Part shown: in pieces, positions 53,604-63,003 of the stretch | Layout of the letters: each line of letters opens with the position of its first letter | Position numbering within the stretch: position 1 is the first letter of the stretch | NCBI GenBank assembly: GCA_030683815.1 | Contig: JAUXPJ010000008.1 | Location: 118,719-182,718, forward strand | Length of the DNA: 64,000 bases | Source: Flavobacteriaceae bacterium | GTDB lineage: Bacteria; Bacteroidota; Bacteroidia; Flavobacteriales; Flavobacteriaceae | Direction of reading: 5' to 3' | Notes under the pieces: generated by a model | Told to the model about the DNA's origin: nothing | Database searches by the model: none | The model's input: the letters and a program-made list of their open reading frames with translations, nothing else | Program-made: the position numbers and the translations under genes

Positions 53604-54392
53604 ATGAAAAAATTATTTTTATCAATATTAATTTCCTTCCTATTTACTGGAACACAAAATTCATTTGCAAATAATCCAAATTGGGGTGCAACGGGTCATA
53701 GAACTGTTGGTGAAATTGCGCAAGAATACTTAACCAAATCTGCCGAAAAAAAAATCAATAAACTGTTAAAAGGTGAAAGTTTGGCCTTGGTTTCTACCTT
53801 TGGCGATGATATCAAATCTGATAAACGATTCAAACATTTAGACCCTTGGCATTATATCAATATGCCTTTTGATGTAAAGTATGAAAATTCGGATAAAAAT
53901 CCGGAAGGTGATATTTATAAGGCAATCATTACTTGTATTGACATCCTTAAAAATAAAAATTCATCAGAAAATGATCAAGTTTTTTACTTAAAAATGCTGG
54001 TTCATCTAATGGGTGATTTACACCAACCGATGCATGTTGGCAGGGTAGAAGATAAAGGCGGAAATACGATACAGTTACAATGGTTTAAATCGGGCACTAA
54101 TTTGCATCGGGTTTGGGATTCTAATTTGATTGATCATTTTGGCATGACTTATACAGAATTGGCGGCAAATAGAAAAGCAGTTTCTCAAGGTCAGATAAAA
54201 GCTTGGGAAAAAGGAACGGTTGCCGATTGGTTAGAAGAAACACATCAATTAACACCAAAAGTTTATGTTTCTGTTGAAGTCGGACAAAATTTAGGGTATG
54301 AATATGCTTATGAACACATGGATTTGGTTAGAACTCAATTGCAAAAAGGTGGCGTTCGATTGGCAAAAGTGCTGAATGATATTTTTATGTAA
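53604..54392 (+). CDS. S1/P1 family nuclease
   Basis: The 262-residue protein has a signal peptide ending near SFANNPN. The mature part begins close to Trp27 (NWGATGHRTVGEIA), and the N-terminal Trp and a histidine are zinc ligands in S1/P1 nucleases. Other metal-ligand segments are FKHLDPWHYINMP, LVHLMGDLHQPMHVG and HRVWDSNLIDH. It is predicted to be a secreted zinc-dependent single-strand nuclease for nucleotide or phosphate scavenging. It is a single gene. Confidence 0.92.
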   Translation: MKKLFLSILISFLFTGTQNSFANNPNWGATGHRTVGEIAQEYLTKSAEKKINKLLKGESLALVSTFGDDIKSDKRFKHLDPWHYINMPFDVKYENSDKNPEGDIYKAIITCIDILKNKNSSENDQVFYLKMLVHLMGDLHQPMHVGRVEDKGGNTIQLQWFKSGTNLHRVWDSNLIDHFGMTYTELAANRKAVSQGQIKAWEKGTVADWLEETHQLTPKVYVSVEVGQNLGYEYAYEHMDLVRTQLQKGGVRLAKVLNDIFM

Positions 54393-54584
54393 TTCAACAA
54401 TTTAATAACTATTAATTATCAGAATTTTATAATTCCTTTAACATACTGTCTTATTTTTTATCAGTAATTTTATCAAACAAAAATGAATTATAAATTACGG
54501 TTTAAGTAATACAACAATATTGAAGTACCCGTTTCACAGTTTCTTCAAAGAATTATTAGGTTTTGATTTTTTAGTTAGGATTTT

Positions 54585-54614
54585 AAAAAGTACTGAGTTT
54601 TCAGTACTTTTTTT
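54585..54614. terminator. Bidirectional terminator
   Basis: AAAAAGTACTGA (54585-54596) pairs with TCAGTACTTTTT (54601-54612) around GTTT. It ends just before the stop of the CDGSH gene and about 190 bases after the S1/P1 nuclease gene. Confidence 0.85.
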
Positions 54615-54616
54615 GA

Positions 54617-54853
54617 TTATTGATGATGTGAACCATCGCAATACGGATGATTTTTGGTCGCTTTACAATTACATAAATTTTTAGTGACTTCACTTTCGAC
54701 GCTAAAAATATGCGGACTCATACCGCTTCCTTTGTGATGTCCGTCACAAAAAGGATGATTTTCTGATAAACCACAACTACACCAAGCATATTTTTTGTCT
54801 GCTTCTAAAGTAACTTTAGTTGGACTGTTTCCGGCTCTTTTTGGTAAATTCAT
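54617..54853 (-). CDS. CDGSH iron-sulphur domain protein
   Basis: The 78-residue protein has two CDGSH-type clusters: CSCGLSENHPFCDGHH and CNCKATKNHPYCDGSHH. Each supplies three cysteines and one histidine for a 2Fe-2S cluster. Bacterial CDGSH proteins are linked to iron and redox homeostasis. It stands alone upstream of the trp operon end. Confidence 0.93.
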   Translation of the reverse strand: MNLPKRAGNSPTKVTLEADKKYAWCSCGLSENHPFCDGHHKGSGMSPHIFSVESEVTKNLCNCKATKNHPYCDGSHHQ

Positions 54854-54947
54854 TTTGCAAATTTTAATGGATTAGTATATTATTAAAGATACATAAAAGT
54901 TTGTGAATGAGTAAAATTGAAAATTAATCAACCAAGAATCAATTAAA

Positions 54948-55718
54948 CTACTTAAAGACCTTTACAAAATCAAAAATAGTTTTTCTTGAAGTGCCATAAG
55001 TTGCAAGATGTTTTACAAAAGCACTTCCGATAATGGCTCCAGAACTATTTTTACAAGCACTTTCAAAGGTGTGTTTATCGTGAATTCCGAAACCTATCAA
55101 TGTTGGATTGGTCAAATTTAATTGATTTATACGATCAAAATAATCAGATTGATGAGCCAAATTATTTTCAGATCCTGTAATGCTGTTAGAAGAAACCATA
55201 TAAATGAATCCGTCAGAAAGTGCATCAATCATTTGAACTCTGTCACTATTTGTTTCCGGGGTGATGAGCAGAATATTAGCTAATTTATTATTTTTAAAGA
55301 GATTTTTAAAATGAGCTTCATAATAATCCACCGGTAAATCTGGAATGATGACTCCATCAATACCAACTACAACACATTTTTCAACAAAATTTTGGATTCC
55401 AAATTGTAAAACAGGATTGAGATAACCCATCAAAATAATTGGAATATTGGTTTGCTGCCTGATATTTTTGAGTTGTTCAAAAAGCAATTTCAACGTCATT
55501 CCATTTTCAATCGCTTTTTGACTGCTTTGCTGGATGACAGGACCATCTGCCAGTGGGTCAGAAAAAGGAAAACCTATTTCAATTAAATCGACTCCGGCAT
55601 CCGCTAAATTTTGAATGATTGTAAGTGTATCATTTAATGTTGGATATCCTGCGGTAAAATAAATCGAAAGGATTTTTCCTTTCTTTTTGCTGAAAAGCTG
55701 TTGAATTCTAGTGCTCAT
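54948..55718 (-). CDS. trpA: Tryptophan synthase alpha chain
   Basis: The 256-residue TIM-barrel subunit cleaves indole-3-glycerol phosphate to indole. The catalytic Glu is in [18 protein letters not shown], and further motifs are [13 protein letters not shown] and the phosphate-binding [11 protein letters not shown]. It overlaps trpB by 11 bases and ends the operon. Confidence 0.96.
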   Translation of the reverse strand: MSTRIQQLFSKKKGKILSIYFTAGYPTLNDTLTIIQNLADAGVDLIEIGFPFSDPLADGPVIQQSSQKAIENGMTLKLLFEQLKNIRQQTNIPIILMGYLNPVLQFGIQNFVEKCVVVGIDGVIIPDLPVDYYEAHFKNLFKNNKLANILLITPETNSDRVQMIDALSDGFIYMVSSNSITGSENNLAHQSDYFDRINQLNLTNPTLIGFGIHDKHTFESACKNSSGAIIGSAFVKHLATYGTSRKTIFDFVKVFK

Positions 55719-56898
55719 AATTCATAAATTTTTGATAAGTACTCATATCTTTGTCGCCTCTGCCCGATAAGTTTACGATGACAACATCATCCGATTTAAA
55801 TTTCATTTTTTTTAAGTAAGCCAAAGCATGCGCAGATTCTAATGCCGGAATAATTCCATCTTTTCTGGATAAATAAAAAGCCGCTTCTAATGCTTCTTTG
55901 TCAGTAATATTTACTACAGTTGCTTTACCTGTATCGTGTAAATAAGCATGAATTGGACCAATTCCGGGATAATCCAATCCTGCAGAAATGGAATGTGGTT
56001 CAATAATTTGTCCATCTTCAGTTTGAATTAAATAAGTTTTACTGCCGTGAATAATCCCTTTTTTACCGAGCGCGATAGTCGCTGCGGTTTTGCCTGAATT
56101 GATGCCTTCTCCGCCTGCTTCAACGGCGATGAGTTTCGTTTTTCCATTATCGATAAAATGATAGAAAGCGCCAATGGCATTACTTCCGCCACCTATGCAT
56201 GCAATGATGTAATCCGGATTTTCATCTCCTGTTTTTTCGAGAAGCTGTTGTTTTATTTCTTGACTGATGACTGATTGAAATCGCGCAACCAAATCAGGAT
56301 AAGGATGTGGGCCAACAACAGAACCGATGATGTAATGGGTATCTACCGGATTGTTAATCCATTCACGAATGGCCTCATTGGTGGCATCTTTCAGGGTTTT
56401 ACTTCCGCTTGTTGCAGGGATAACTTTTGCGCCGAGTAATTTCATGCGTTCTACATTAGGCATTTGTCGTTGGATATCTATTTCACCCATAAAAATAGTG
56501 CAATCAATCCCAGCCAAAGCACAAGCGGTTGCTGTGGCAACGCCGTGTTGTCCGGCACCAGTTTCTGCAATAATTCGTTTTTTATGAAGCCGTTTGGCTA
56601 ATAAAATTTGACCGATTGTGTTGTTGATTTTATGGGCTCCGGTGTGATTTAAATCTTCGCGTTTTAAATAGATATGGGCGCCAAATTCTGCTGACAAATT
56701 TTTAGAGTAAAATAGTGGCGTTGGTCTTCCAACATAATCTTTCAACAGCGATTGAAACTCTTGTTGAAACTCAGTGGTGTTGATAATACCGAGATATTGT
56801 TCTTGTAATTCATGGATGTTTGGATAGAGCATTTCGGGAATAAAAGCGCCTCCAAATTCGCCATAAAATCCGTTTTTATCAGGATGAATACTGTTCAT
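55708..56898 (-). CDS. trpB: Tryptophan synthase beta chain
   Basis: The 396-residue PLP enzyme joins indole and serine. Motifs are [27 protein letters not shown], the PLP lysine in [28 protein letters not shown] for the PLP phosphate and [16 protein letters not shown]. It overlaps trpF by 20 bases and trpA by 11. Confidence 0.97.
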   Translation of the reverse strand: MNSIHPDKNGFYGEFGGAFIPEMLYPNIHELQEQYLGIINTTEFQQEFQSLLKDYVGRPTPLFYSKNLSAEFGAHIYLKREDLNHTGAHKINNTIGQILLAKRLHKKRIIAETGAGQHGVATATACALAGIDCTIFMGEIDIQRQMPNVERMKLLGAKVIPATSGSKTLKDATNEAIREWINNPVDTHYIIGSVVGPHPYPDLVARFQSVISQEIKQQLLEKTGDENPDYIIACIGGGSNAIGAFYHFIDNGKTKLIAVEAGGEGINSGKTAATIALGKKGIIHGSKTYLIQTEDGQIIEPHSISAGLDYPGIGPIHAYLHDTGKATVVNITDKEALEAAFYLSRKDGIIPALESAHALAYLKKMKFKSDDVVIVNLSGRGDKDMSTYQKFMNYEH

Positions 56899-57523
56899 TT
56901 GTCCGTATGGTTTTAAAAATTTGTTCTGTAATTTCTACTGATTTGATTGCTGTATTTAATTCTAATCGGCTGTTAAGATCCAATCCGAACAGCAATGGAT
57001 GTTTAAAATTCAAAGCAGCTTGAATATTTTCTAAACCAATGCCTCCACTCAAAAAGAAAGGTGTATTTAAATGATATTTTTGCAGGAGATTCCAATCAAA
57101 GCTTTGTCCATTTCCACCAAAATTGATCCCTTTGGCATCAAATAAAAACAGCTCGCAATATGCTTCAAAATCATCTAAAATAGTAAAATCAAAATCTTCA
57201 TTTACAGCAAATGCTTTGATGATATTGATGCCTTTGTTGTTGAGTTTTTTACAAAATTCGGGGGTTTCATGGCCATGTAATTGAATAAAATCAAAATGAT
57301 ACATTTGATATATTTCTTCAATGTTTTCAGCTGACTCATTTACAAAAACGGCTACTTTTTTGGTTGATGTAGGAATGGATTGAAAAGTAGCTTTTGATAA
57401 TTGATTACCTATAAATCGAGCAGATTTTTCATAAAAAATAAATCCCATATAATTTGGTTTTAAAAGGGCAATTTCCTCTATATTTTGAGGATATTTCATC
57501 CCGCAAATTTTTATTTGTATCAT
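56879..57523 (-). CDS. trpF: Phosphoribosylanthranilate isomerase
   Basis: The 214-residue enzyme has the catalytic cysteine in [38 protein letters not shown] and the phosphate-binding [12 protein letters not shown]. It converts phosphoribosyl anthranilate to CdRP. It is separate from trpC (no fusion) and overlaps it by 4 bases. Confidence 0.94.
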   Translation of the reverse strand: MIQIKICGMKYPQNIEEIALLKPNYMGFIFYEKSARFIGNQLSKATFQSIPTSTKKVAVFVNESAENIEEIYQMYHFDFIQLHGHETPEFCKKLNNKGINIIKAFAVNEDFDFTILDDFEAYCELFLFDAKGINFGGNGQSFDWNLLQKYHLNTPFFLSGGIGLENIQAALNFKHPLLFGLDLNSRLELNTAIKSVEITEQIFKTIRTNEQYSS

Positions 57524-58305
57524 CTTAGTTGTTGAATTAATTCATGACATTTTTCTGCCGGATTACCGCTTCGCATAAAGTATTCTCCAATGAGGAATCC
57601 GTTGAAACCTTTTTCTTTCAGCGTTTGAATAGTTTTGGCAGATTCAATGCCGCTTTCAGCAATTTTTAAAATAGATGAAGGAAGTTGTTGTGCTAACTTT
57701 ATACTGTTTTCAGGATCTACTTTAAAAGTGTTGAGATTTCTGTTATTGATGCCCACTAAATCAATATTATCAAATGGATATTGTTCAATTTCATCTTGGT
57801 TTTGCAATTCGAGAAATACCTCCAACCCGATATCTTTGGCTGTTTTTGCCAATTTTCGCACTTCTTTTGGACTCAGCATTTTAGCGATTAACAAAATAAC
57901 ATCAGCACCCATCGATTTAGATTCGATGATTTGGTATTCATCCAACATAAAATCTTTCCGTAAAATGGGACAATTATTGAATGTTCTCGCTATTTTAAAA
58001 TCATCGGTTTGAGCTCCAAAAAAATGATGATTAGTTAGAATAGATAAGGCAGAAGCGCCCGCATTGATGTAGCCGGCAGTAATATTTTTGACATCAGCGT
58101 TGAGGTTGATTGCTCCTTTTGAAGGCGATTTTCGTTTAAATTCGGCTATAATTCCGTTTTGTTTTGGATTGAGAATCGCTTTTTTTAACGAAATTGGTTC
58201 AGTATTAAAAAGAGCGGATTTCTCCAATAAATGAATCGGATTTAACACTTTTTGAAGCGCCACTTCTTTTAATTGATGTTGTTTGATGCTGTCTAAAATA
58301 GTCAT
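57520..58305 (-). CDS. trpC: Indole-3-glycerol phosphate synthase
   Basis: The 261-residue TIM-barrel enzyme has the catalytic lysine in IIAEFKRKSPSKGAIN, the segment ILRKDFMLDEYQIIESK with a second catalytic lysine, and VGINNRNLNTF and AESGIESAKTI. It cyclises CdRP to indole-3-glycerol phosphate. It overlaps trpD and trpF by 4 bases each. Confidence 0.96.
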   Translation of the reverse strand: MTILDSIKQHQLKEVALQKVLNPIHLLEKSALFNTEPISLKKAILNPKQNGIIAEFKRKSPSKGAINLNADVKNITAGYINAGASALSILTNHHFFGAQTDDFKIARTFNNCPILRKDFMLDEYQIIESKSMGADVILLIAKMLSPKEVRKLAKTAKDIGLEVFLELQNQDEIEQYPFDNIDLVGINNRNLNTFKVDPENSIKLAQQLPSSILKIAESGIESAKTIQTLKEKGFNGFLIGEYFMRSGNPAEKCHELIQQLR

Positions 58306-59294
58306 GATAATTGTTTTAGCGTATTAAAAGATTGGAGTGCTTTTAATCCGAAGAGTGAATCCTTAGCTTTTTCAACACTTTCTTCAATGGTTAATTCAGG
58401 AAAATAAGTTTTTATAGCAATTGCTGCATTGGCTAAAACCACTTGGTTTTGGCTTTCAGTTCCTTTACCGTTTAAAATTTCCATGAAAATAGTGGCGGCA
58501 CTTTCAATGGTATTTCCGCCTGATAAATTTTTGTAGTCAACTTTTTCAAATCCGAAGTAAGTGGCATCGATAATTTTCTCTTCCCGGTTGGAAATGATTT
58601 TACAATCTGCCGTCAACGAAATTTCATCAAAACCATCTAAAGCATGCACAATGCTGTATTGCATGGTTTCTTCTTGAAAAAGATATTGATACATCCGAGC
58701 TAATTCTAAATTAAAAACGCCAATCATTTGTTTTTTTGGTTTGGCTGGATTTACCAATGGCCCTAACATATTAAAAAATGTTTTCACGCCCAATTCTTTT
58801 CGAACCGGAGCAACATGTTTCATGGCGGGATGAAATAAGGGCGCATGTAAAAAACAAATTTTAGCATTTTCTATCTGATGTTTTAAAATAGTTTCATCTG
58901 TTTGAAATTTAATCCCTAAAAATTCCAAAACATTAGAAGAGCCGGAAACAGAGGAAACTCCGTAATTTCCGTGTTTTGCCACATGAATTCCGGCTCCTGC
59001 GACTATAAAAGAAGATAAAGTAGAAATGTTAAAAGTATTTTTACCATCGCCTCCGGTTCCGCATAAATCAATCGGGTCAAATGCGGCTAAATCAATCGGA
59101 GTACAAAGTTCAAGCAGTGCTTCTCTAAAGCCATTTAACTCATTGAGCGTAATATTTCGCATGATAAAAGCCGTGAGAAAAGAAGCAATTTGATTGTGAT
59201 TGTATTGACCCGAAGCGATATTAATCAATACCGATTTAGCTTCTTCTTTGCTCAGTGTTTTGTGTTGATATAGATATTCCAGTATTTCTTTCAT
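58302..59294 (-). CDS. trpD: Anthranilate phosphoribosyltransferase
   Basis: The 330-residue enzyme transfers phosphoribosyl to anthranilate. It starts MKEILEYLYQHKTLSKEEAK at 59294; a longer frame to 59333 (MLEKNESNNNNLH) is not supported by the usual start of the family. The PRPP site DLCGTGGDGKNTFNIST, KHGNYGVSSVSGSSNVLE and NMLGPLVNPA are present. It overlaps trpC by 4 bases and is 49 bases from trpG. Confidence 0.95.
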   Translation of the reverse strand: MKEILEYLYQHKTLSKEEAKSVLINIASGQYNHNQIASFLTAFIMRNITLNELNGFREALLELCTPIDLAAFDPIDLCGTGGDGKNTFNISTLSSFIVAGAGIHVAKHGNYGVSSVSGSSNVLEFLGIKFQTDETILKHQIENAKICFLHAPLFHPAMKHVAPVRKELGVKTFFNMLGPLVNPAKPKKQMIGVFNLELARMYQYLFQEETMQYSIVHALDGFDEISLTADCKIISNREEKIIDATYFGFEKVDYKNLSGGNTIESAATIFMEILNGKGTESQNQVVLANAAIAIKTYFPELTIEESVEKAKDSLFGLKALQSFNTLKQLS

Positions 59295-59343
59295 ATGTAA
59301 ATTGTTATTGTTTGATTCATTTTTCTCCAACAAATTTCAAAAC

Positions 59344-59907
59344 TCAATGATTTGCCCAATTGTAAATAAGTTGCTTTCCATGTTCGGTAAGTACAGATTC
59401 CGGATGAAATTGAACTCCTCGTAAATCATAAGTTTTATGTCTGATTGCCATGATATTATGATTTGAATCTGTAGCGATACATTCCAGTTCAGCGGGTAAA
59501 TCATTCGCAACAACCCAAGAGTGATAATGTCCAATTTTATAGGATATGGGAATTTTATCAAATAAATAATCCATTTTTTTTATGTTGATAGCTGAAGCAA
59601 TTCCATGCAAAGGTTCCTTAAGATTGATGAGTTTTCCGCCAAAAGATTCAGCAATGGCTTGATGTCCGAGACAAACTCCTAAGATGCTTTTTTGTGCGCC
59701 AAAAGTTTTAATTATTTCAGGCATAATTCCGGCATTTATTGGAAGTCCGGGTCCCGGTGATAATAAAATCTTATCGTAATTAATTATCTCTTCAAGGAGT
59801 ATCTGATCATTTTTACGGACATCAATTTGGTTAAAACCCAATTCATGTAAAATATGAACGAGGTTAAAAACAAAAGAGTCGTAATTATCAATAACTAATA
59901 TTTTCAT
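59344..59907 (-). CDS. trpG: Anthranilate synthase component II (glutamine amidotransferase)
   Basis: The 187-residue class I amidotransferase has LSPGPGLP, the nucleophile in LGVCLGHQAIAE and HPE in VQFHPESVLTEHGK. It supplies ammonia to TrpE; it could also serve PabB as a shared subunit. It is 17 bases after trpE. Confidence 0.95.
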   Translation of the reverse strand: MKILVIDNYDSFVFNLVHILHELGFNQIDVRKNDQILLEEIINYDKILLSPGPGLPINAGIMPEIIKTFGAQKSILGVCLGHQAIAESFGGKLINLKEPLHGIASAINIKKMDYLFDKIPISYKIGHYHSWVVANDLPAELECIATDSNHNIMAIRHKTYDLRGVQFHPESVLTEHGKQLIYNWANH

Positions 59908-59924
59908 TTTTATAAAAATTTATT

Positions 59925-61316
59925 TTAAATGTTTTTGGCCAATTCAATGGCTTTTCTCAAAGCAAAAAGCTTGTTGTTTACTTCGTTTAATTCATTTTGC
60001 GGATTCGATTTTGCCACAATTCCGGCTCCTGCCTGAAAAGTCAATTGATGTTGAAAACTTAAAAACGAACGAATAAAAATAGCATGATTAAAGCCGCCGT
60101 TAAATCCTAAATAACCGATGGCTCCGCCGTAAAATCCTCTGCTGTCGGGTTCATTTTCATCAATAATTTCCATGGCTCGGTGTTTTGGCGCTCCAGAAAG
60201 GGTTCCGGCGGGATAAGTATCACCCAAAATTTTTATAGGATTATAGTTTTTATTCAGTTTTGCACTGACTTTAGAAACCAAATGAATTACATGTGAGTAA
60301 TATTCAATCTGTTTAAAACGCTCAACAGTTACATGTGTGCTGTTTTTGCTGAGGTCATTTCTGGCTAAATCTACCAACATCACATGTTCGGCATTTTCTT
60401 TAGGGTCATTACTCAGCTCAATGGCTAATTGTTCATCTTCCAAATTATTCCCGGTTCGTTTAAAAGTCCCGGCAATTGGGTTAATAGTAGCTTTGTTATT
60501 GGAAATGGTGAGTTGCGCTTCGGGCGAAGATCCGAAAATTTTGAAATTTCCATAATCAAAATAAAAAAGATAAGGCGAAGGATTGATCGATCTCAAAGCG
60601 CGATAAACGTTAAAATCATCGCCTTTAAAATTCTTCTGAAATTTACGTGAGAGCACTACCTGAAAAACATCGCCTAAATAGCAATGTTTAATTCCTTTAT
60701 CAATTGCATTCAAGAATTCTTCATCTGTAAAGTTAGAAGTTTCTTGTGATTCTGGATAAAAAGGATAAGTATTTGCCGCCTTATTGGTAATAATATCGAC
60801 AATTTGATTGATTTGAGATGCTTCATTTTCCAACAAATGCTCTACAATAAAGAGTTCATTATTGAAGTGGTTAAATACAATCATATATTTAAAAACATGG
60901 TACTGAATAAGAGGAAGTTCAAAACCAGCAGTTTTGAATTGCAAATCTTCAAATAATGGAATGGCATCGTAGGAAGTATATCCAAATAATCCGTTGGTAA
61001 TAAAGTCGTACGCTGATTTTTCAGTTTGAAATTGATTTGTAAATTCAAAAAGTTTTTGAGAAATATCGAGTTTCTTGGTGTTGAGTTCTTGTTTTTTTTC
61101 ATCCGGATAAGTTATTTTAGTGATTTCCGGATGAACAATAAAAGAAGCAATAGGTGAGAAACAAAGGTATGAATAGCTATTTTCTTTGCTTTTATAGTCA
61201 GAACTTTCCAGTAAAAAACTATGCGGAAATTTATCCCTCAGTTTTAAATAGAGTTCAACCGGAGTATGGGTATCGCTCAGTTTTTTGATAATGTTCGTTT
61301 TAAATTGGTATCTCAT
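59925..61316 (-). CDS. trpE: Anthranilate synthase component I
   Basis: The 463-residue enzyme converts chorismate to anthranilate. The feedback motif LLESSDYKSKENSYS (residues about 35-49) predicts inhibition by tryptophan. Catalytic segments are GDVFQVVLSRKF, NPSPYLFYFD, PIAGTFKRTGNNLEDE, DLARNDLSK, YPAGTLSGAPKHRAMEIIDE and GFYGGAIGYLGFNG. It is the first structural gene of the trpEGDCFBA operon and is preceded by a leader-peptide attenuator. Confidence 0.96.
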   Translation of the reverse strand: MRYQFKTNIIKKLSDTHTPVELYLKLRDKFPHSFLLESSDYKSKENSYSYLCFSPIASFIVHPEITKITYPDEKKQELNTKKLDISQKLFEFTNQFQTEKSAYDFITNGLFGYTSYDAIPLFEDLQFKTAGFELPLIQYHVFKYMIVFNHFNNELFIVEHLLENEASQINQIVDIITNKAANTYPFYPESQETSNFTDEEFLNAIDKGIKHCYLGDVFQVVLSRKFQKNFKGDDFNVYRALRSINPSPYLFYFDYGNFKIFGSSPEAQLTISNNKATINPIAGTFKRTGNNLEDEQLAIELSNDPKENAEHVMLVDLARNDLSKNSTHVTVERFKQIEYYSHVIHLVSKVSAKLNKNYNPIKILGDTYPAGTLSGAPKHRAMEIIDENEPDSRGFYGGAIGYLGFNGGFNHAIFIRSFLSFQHQLTFQAGAGIVAKSNPQNELNEVNNKLFALRKAIELAKNI

Positions 61317-61353
61317 TGGTAAGTTTTTTTATTGTTTTTTTTAAAATGTTTGC

Positions 61354-61383
61354 ATAAAAAAAGCCCGCTGATTCAGCGGGCTT
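61354..61383 (-). terminator. Attenuator terminator of the trp operon
   Basis: Read on the minus strand, AAGCCCGCTGA pairs with TCAGCGGGCTT (arms 61383-61373 and 61371-61361), followed by seven U (61362-61356). It lies 28 bases after the leader-peptide stop and about 40 before trpE. Its centre contains CTGAATC, complementary to GATTCAG in the leader frame. Confidence 0.9.
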
Positions 61384-61410
61384 AAAATATCGTACGTAAA
61401 AAAACGCGAG

Positions 61411-61479
61411 CTATTTACTGAATCTCTTTCGGGATAAAGTAAACCACCACCATGCGTTATTTTGTAAAAAGTTTCTCAT
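61411..61479 (-). CDS. trpL: Trp leader peptide (TrpL-like)
   Basis: A 22-codon frame starts at the ATG 61479-61477 and stops at TAG 61413-61411. It begins MRNFLQNNA, has Trp codons at positions 10, 11 and 12 (TGG TGG TGG, 61452-61444) and ends FTLSRKRFSK. Three consecutive Trp codons in a short frame just before a terminator and trpE are the hallmark of ribosome-mediated attenuation. When Trp-tRNA is scarce a ribosome stalled at these codons leaves GATTCAG (61424-61418) free to pair with the terminator centre. A ribosome at the stop codon would cover it. The peptide itself is not expected to have another function. Confidence 0.9.
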   Translation of the reverse strand: MRNFLQNNAWWWFTLSRKRFSK

Positions 61480-61488
61480 TATTAAGGG

Positions 61489-61496
61489 CAAATATA
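61489..61496 (-). promoter_or_regulatory. Candidate -7 element of the trp operon
   Basis: TATATTTG on the minus strand is an exact TAnnTTTG match. Predicted start near 61485 puts it about six bases before the leader-peptide ATG. No TTG is found at the -33 distance. Confidence 0.5.
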
Positions 61497-61535
61497 TAAA
61501 TGATTTTGGATTATATACTATTAAACATCAAAAAA

Positions 61536-62819
61536 TTAATTTGTTTTTGCTGATTTGAAATGTACAAACTTCTTTTTATGAGTATTTCCGTTTTTGTTAT
61601 TTCCGTTTTTTGAATGATTATGATGTATTGGTTTATGTTGATTCGGTTTTGGAGCGCTAGTTGTTGGCTCATCTTCTTTGCTGTCAACCAAAAATGGATG
61701 TTCGGCAATTACCGGAATTTTTTGATCAATCAGTTTTTGAATATCTTTTAAAAATGCTCTTTCCTCAGCATCGCAAAAAGAAATCGCTTTTCCGCTTGCT
61801 TTTGCTCTACCGGTTCTACCAATTCTGTGAACATAGGTCTCAGCAATATTAGGTAAATCATAGTTGATAACCAGGGATAATTCCTCCACATCAATTCCTC
61901 TTGCCGCAATATCAGTAGCTACTAAAACATGGGTATCACCGTTTTTAAAATTGTTTAAAGCCAATTGTCTGGCTCCTTGTGATTTATTTCCGTGGATAGC
62001 TTTGGCTTTGATGTCAGATTTTTCCAGGAATCTTACTATTTTATCGGCTCCGTGTTTGGTGCGAGAAAAAATTAAAACCGATGCGCCAATTTCCTGTTGA
62101 AGTAAATGAACCAATAATTTTGGTTTGCTTTTTTTGCCGACAAAATATACGGCTTGAGTTACTTTTTCTGCGGTTGTTTGTGCCGGATTGATGGTGATTT
62201 TAAAAGGATTTCCCAGAATCTTGTGCGATAATTCAACAATGGCAGGAGGCATAGTGGCAGAAAAGAACAATGATTGTCGCTCTTTGGGTAACTTGGCTAT
62301 GATTTTTTTGATGTCGTGAATAAAACCCATATCTAACATATGATCGGCTTCATCTAGTACACAATATTTTACATCTTTTAGGGATACATAACCTTGATTC
62401 ATTAAATCTAACAATCGGCCAGGTGTGGCAATCAGTACATCAACACCTCTCGATAAAGTGTGTGTTTGTGAACTCTGATTTACTCCTCCAAAAATCACCG
62501 TATTTTTAATATCGGTAAATTTTCCGTAAGTGGTAAAACTTTCGCTAATTTGTATAGCCAATTCACGGGTAGGAGTTACAATAAGCGCTTTTATTTTTCG
62601 CGGTCCTTTGCTTTCTAATCTTTCAAAATGAATTTTTTGGATAATCGGAATGGCAAATGCGGCTGTCTTTCCGGTTCCGGTTTGTGCACAACCTAAAAGG
62701 TCTTTGCCGTTCAGTAAAATTGGAATTGCTTGTTGTTGTATAGGTGTTGGGTGGGTATATCCTTCTGCTTCTAATGCTTTCAGTATGGGTTGGATAATTT
62801 CTAAATCTTTAAATGTCAT
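61536..62819 (-). CDS. DEAD-box RNA helicase (RhlE-like)
   Basis: From the ATG at 62819 (MTFKDLEIIQPILKALEAEG) the protein has 427 residues. It has the Q motif PTPIQQQAIP, motif I AQTGTGKTAAF, PTRELA, DEAD in VLDEADHMLDMGF, SAT, and the C-terminal helicase motifs ATDIAARGIDVEEL and HRIGRTGRA. The tail is rich in His, Asn and Lys (HKPIHHNHSKNGNNKNG), as in RhlE-type cold-shock or ribosome-assembly helicases. An earlier ATG at 62843 would add eight residues. Confidence 0.94.
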   Translation of the reverse strand: MTFKDLEIIQPILKALEAEGYTHPTPIQQQAIPILLNGKDLLGCAQTGTGKTAAFAIPIIQKIHFERLESKGPRKIKALIVTPTRELAIQISESFTTYGKFTDIKNTVIFGGVNQSSQTHTLSRGVDVLIATPGRLLDLMNQGYVSLKDVKYCVLDEADHMLDMGFIHDIKKIIAKLPKERQSLFFSATMPPAIVELSHKILGNPFKITINPAQTTAEKVTQAVYFVGKKSKPKLLVHLLQQEIGASVLIFSRTKHGADKIVRFLEKSDIKAKAIHGNKSQGARQLALNNFKNGDTHVLVATDIAARGIDVEELSLVINYDLPNIAETYVHRIGRTGRAKASGKAISFCDAEERAFLKDIQKLIDQKIPVIAEHPFLVDSKEDEPTTSAPKPNQHKPIHHNHSKNGNNKNGNTHKKKFVHFKSAKTN

Positions 62820-62989
62820 TTGTATTTTATAAATAAGTGGCAAAGGTAGCTTATTAGTTTGGAATAGTTCAATAAATTGCTAAATAATAGAGTATCAATT
62901 ATTTAAATTGATTGAGATGGTTTAGAAATCAAGTTATCATAATTGCGTTATTTAACAGAATCCAATCATAATGCTGATTGAAAACTTTG

Positions 62990-62997
62990 TAGCTTTG
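62990..62997 (+). promoter_or_regulatory. Candidate -7 element for the cupin gene
   Basis: TAGCTTTG is an exact -7 match and would place the transcription start near 63001, three bases before the ATG at 63004. No TTG lies at the right distance upstream. Confidence 0.4.
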
Positions 62998-63003
62998 TCA
63001 AAT

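Noticed and set aside
57635..58012. 125-codon frame antisense to trpC
   Set aside because: Shadow of trpC, whose catalytic motifs are intact.
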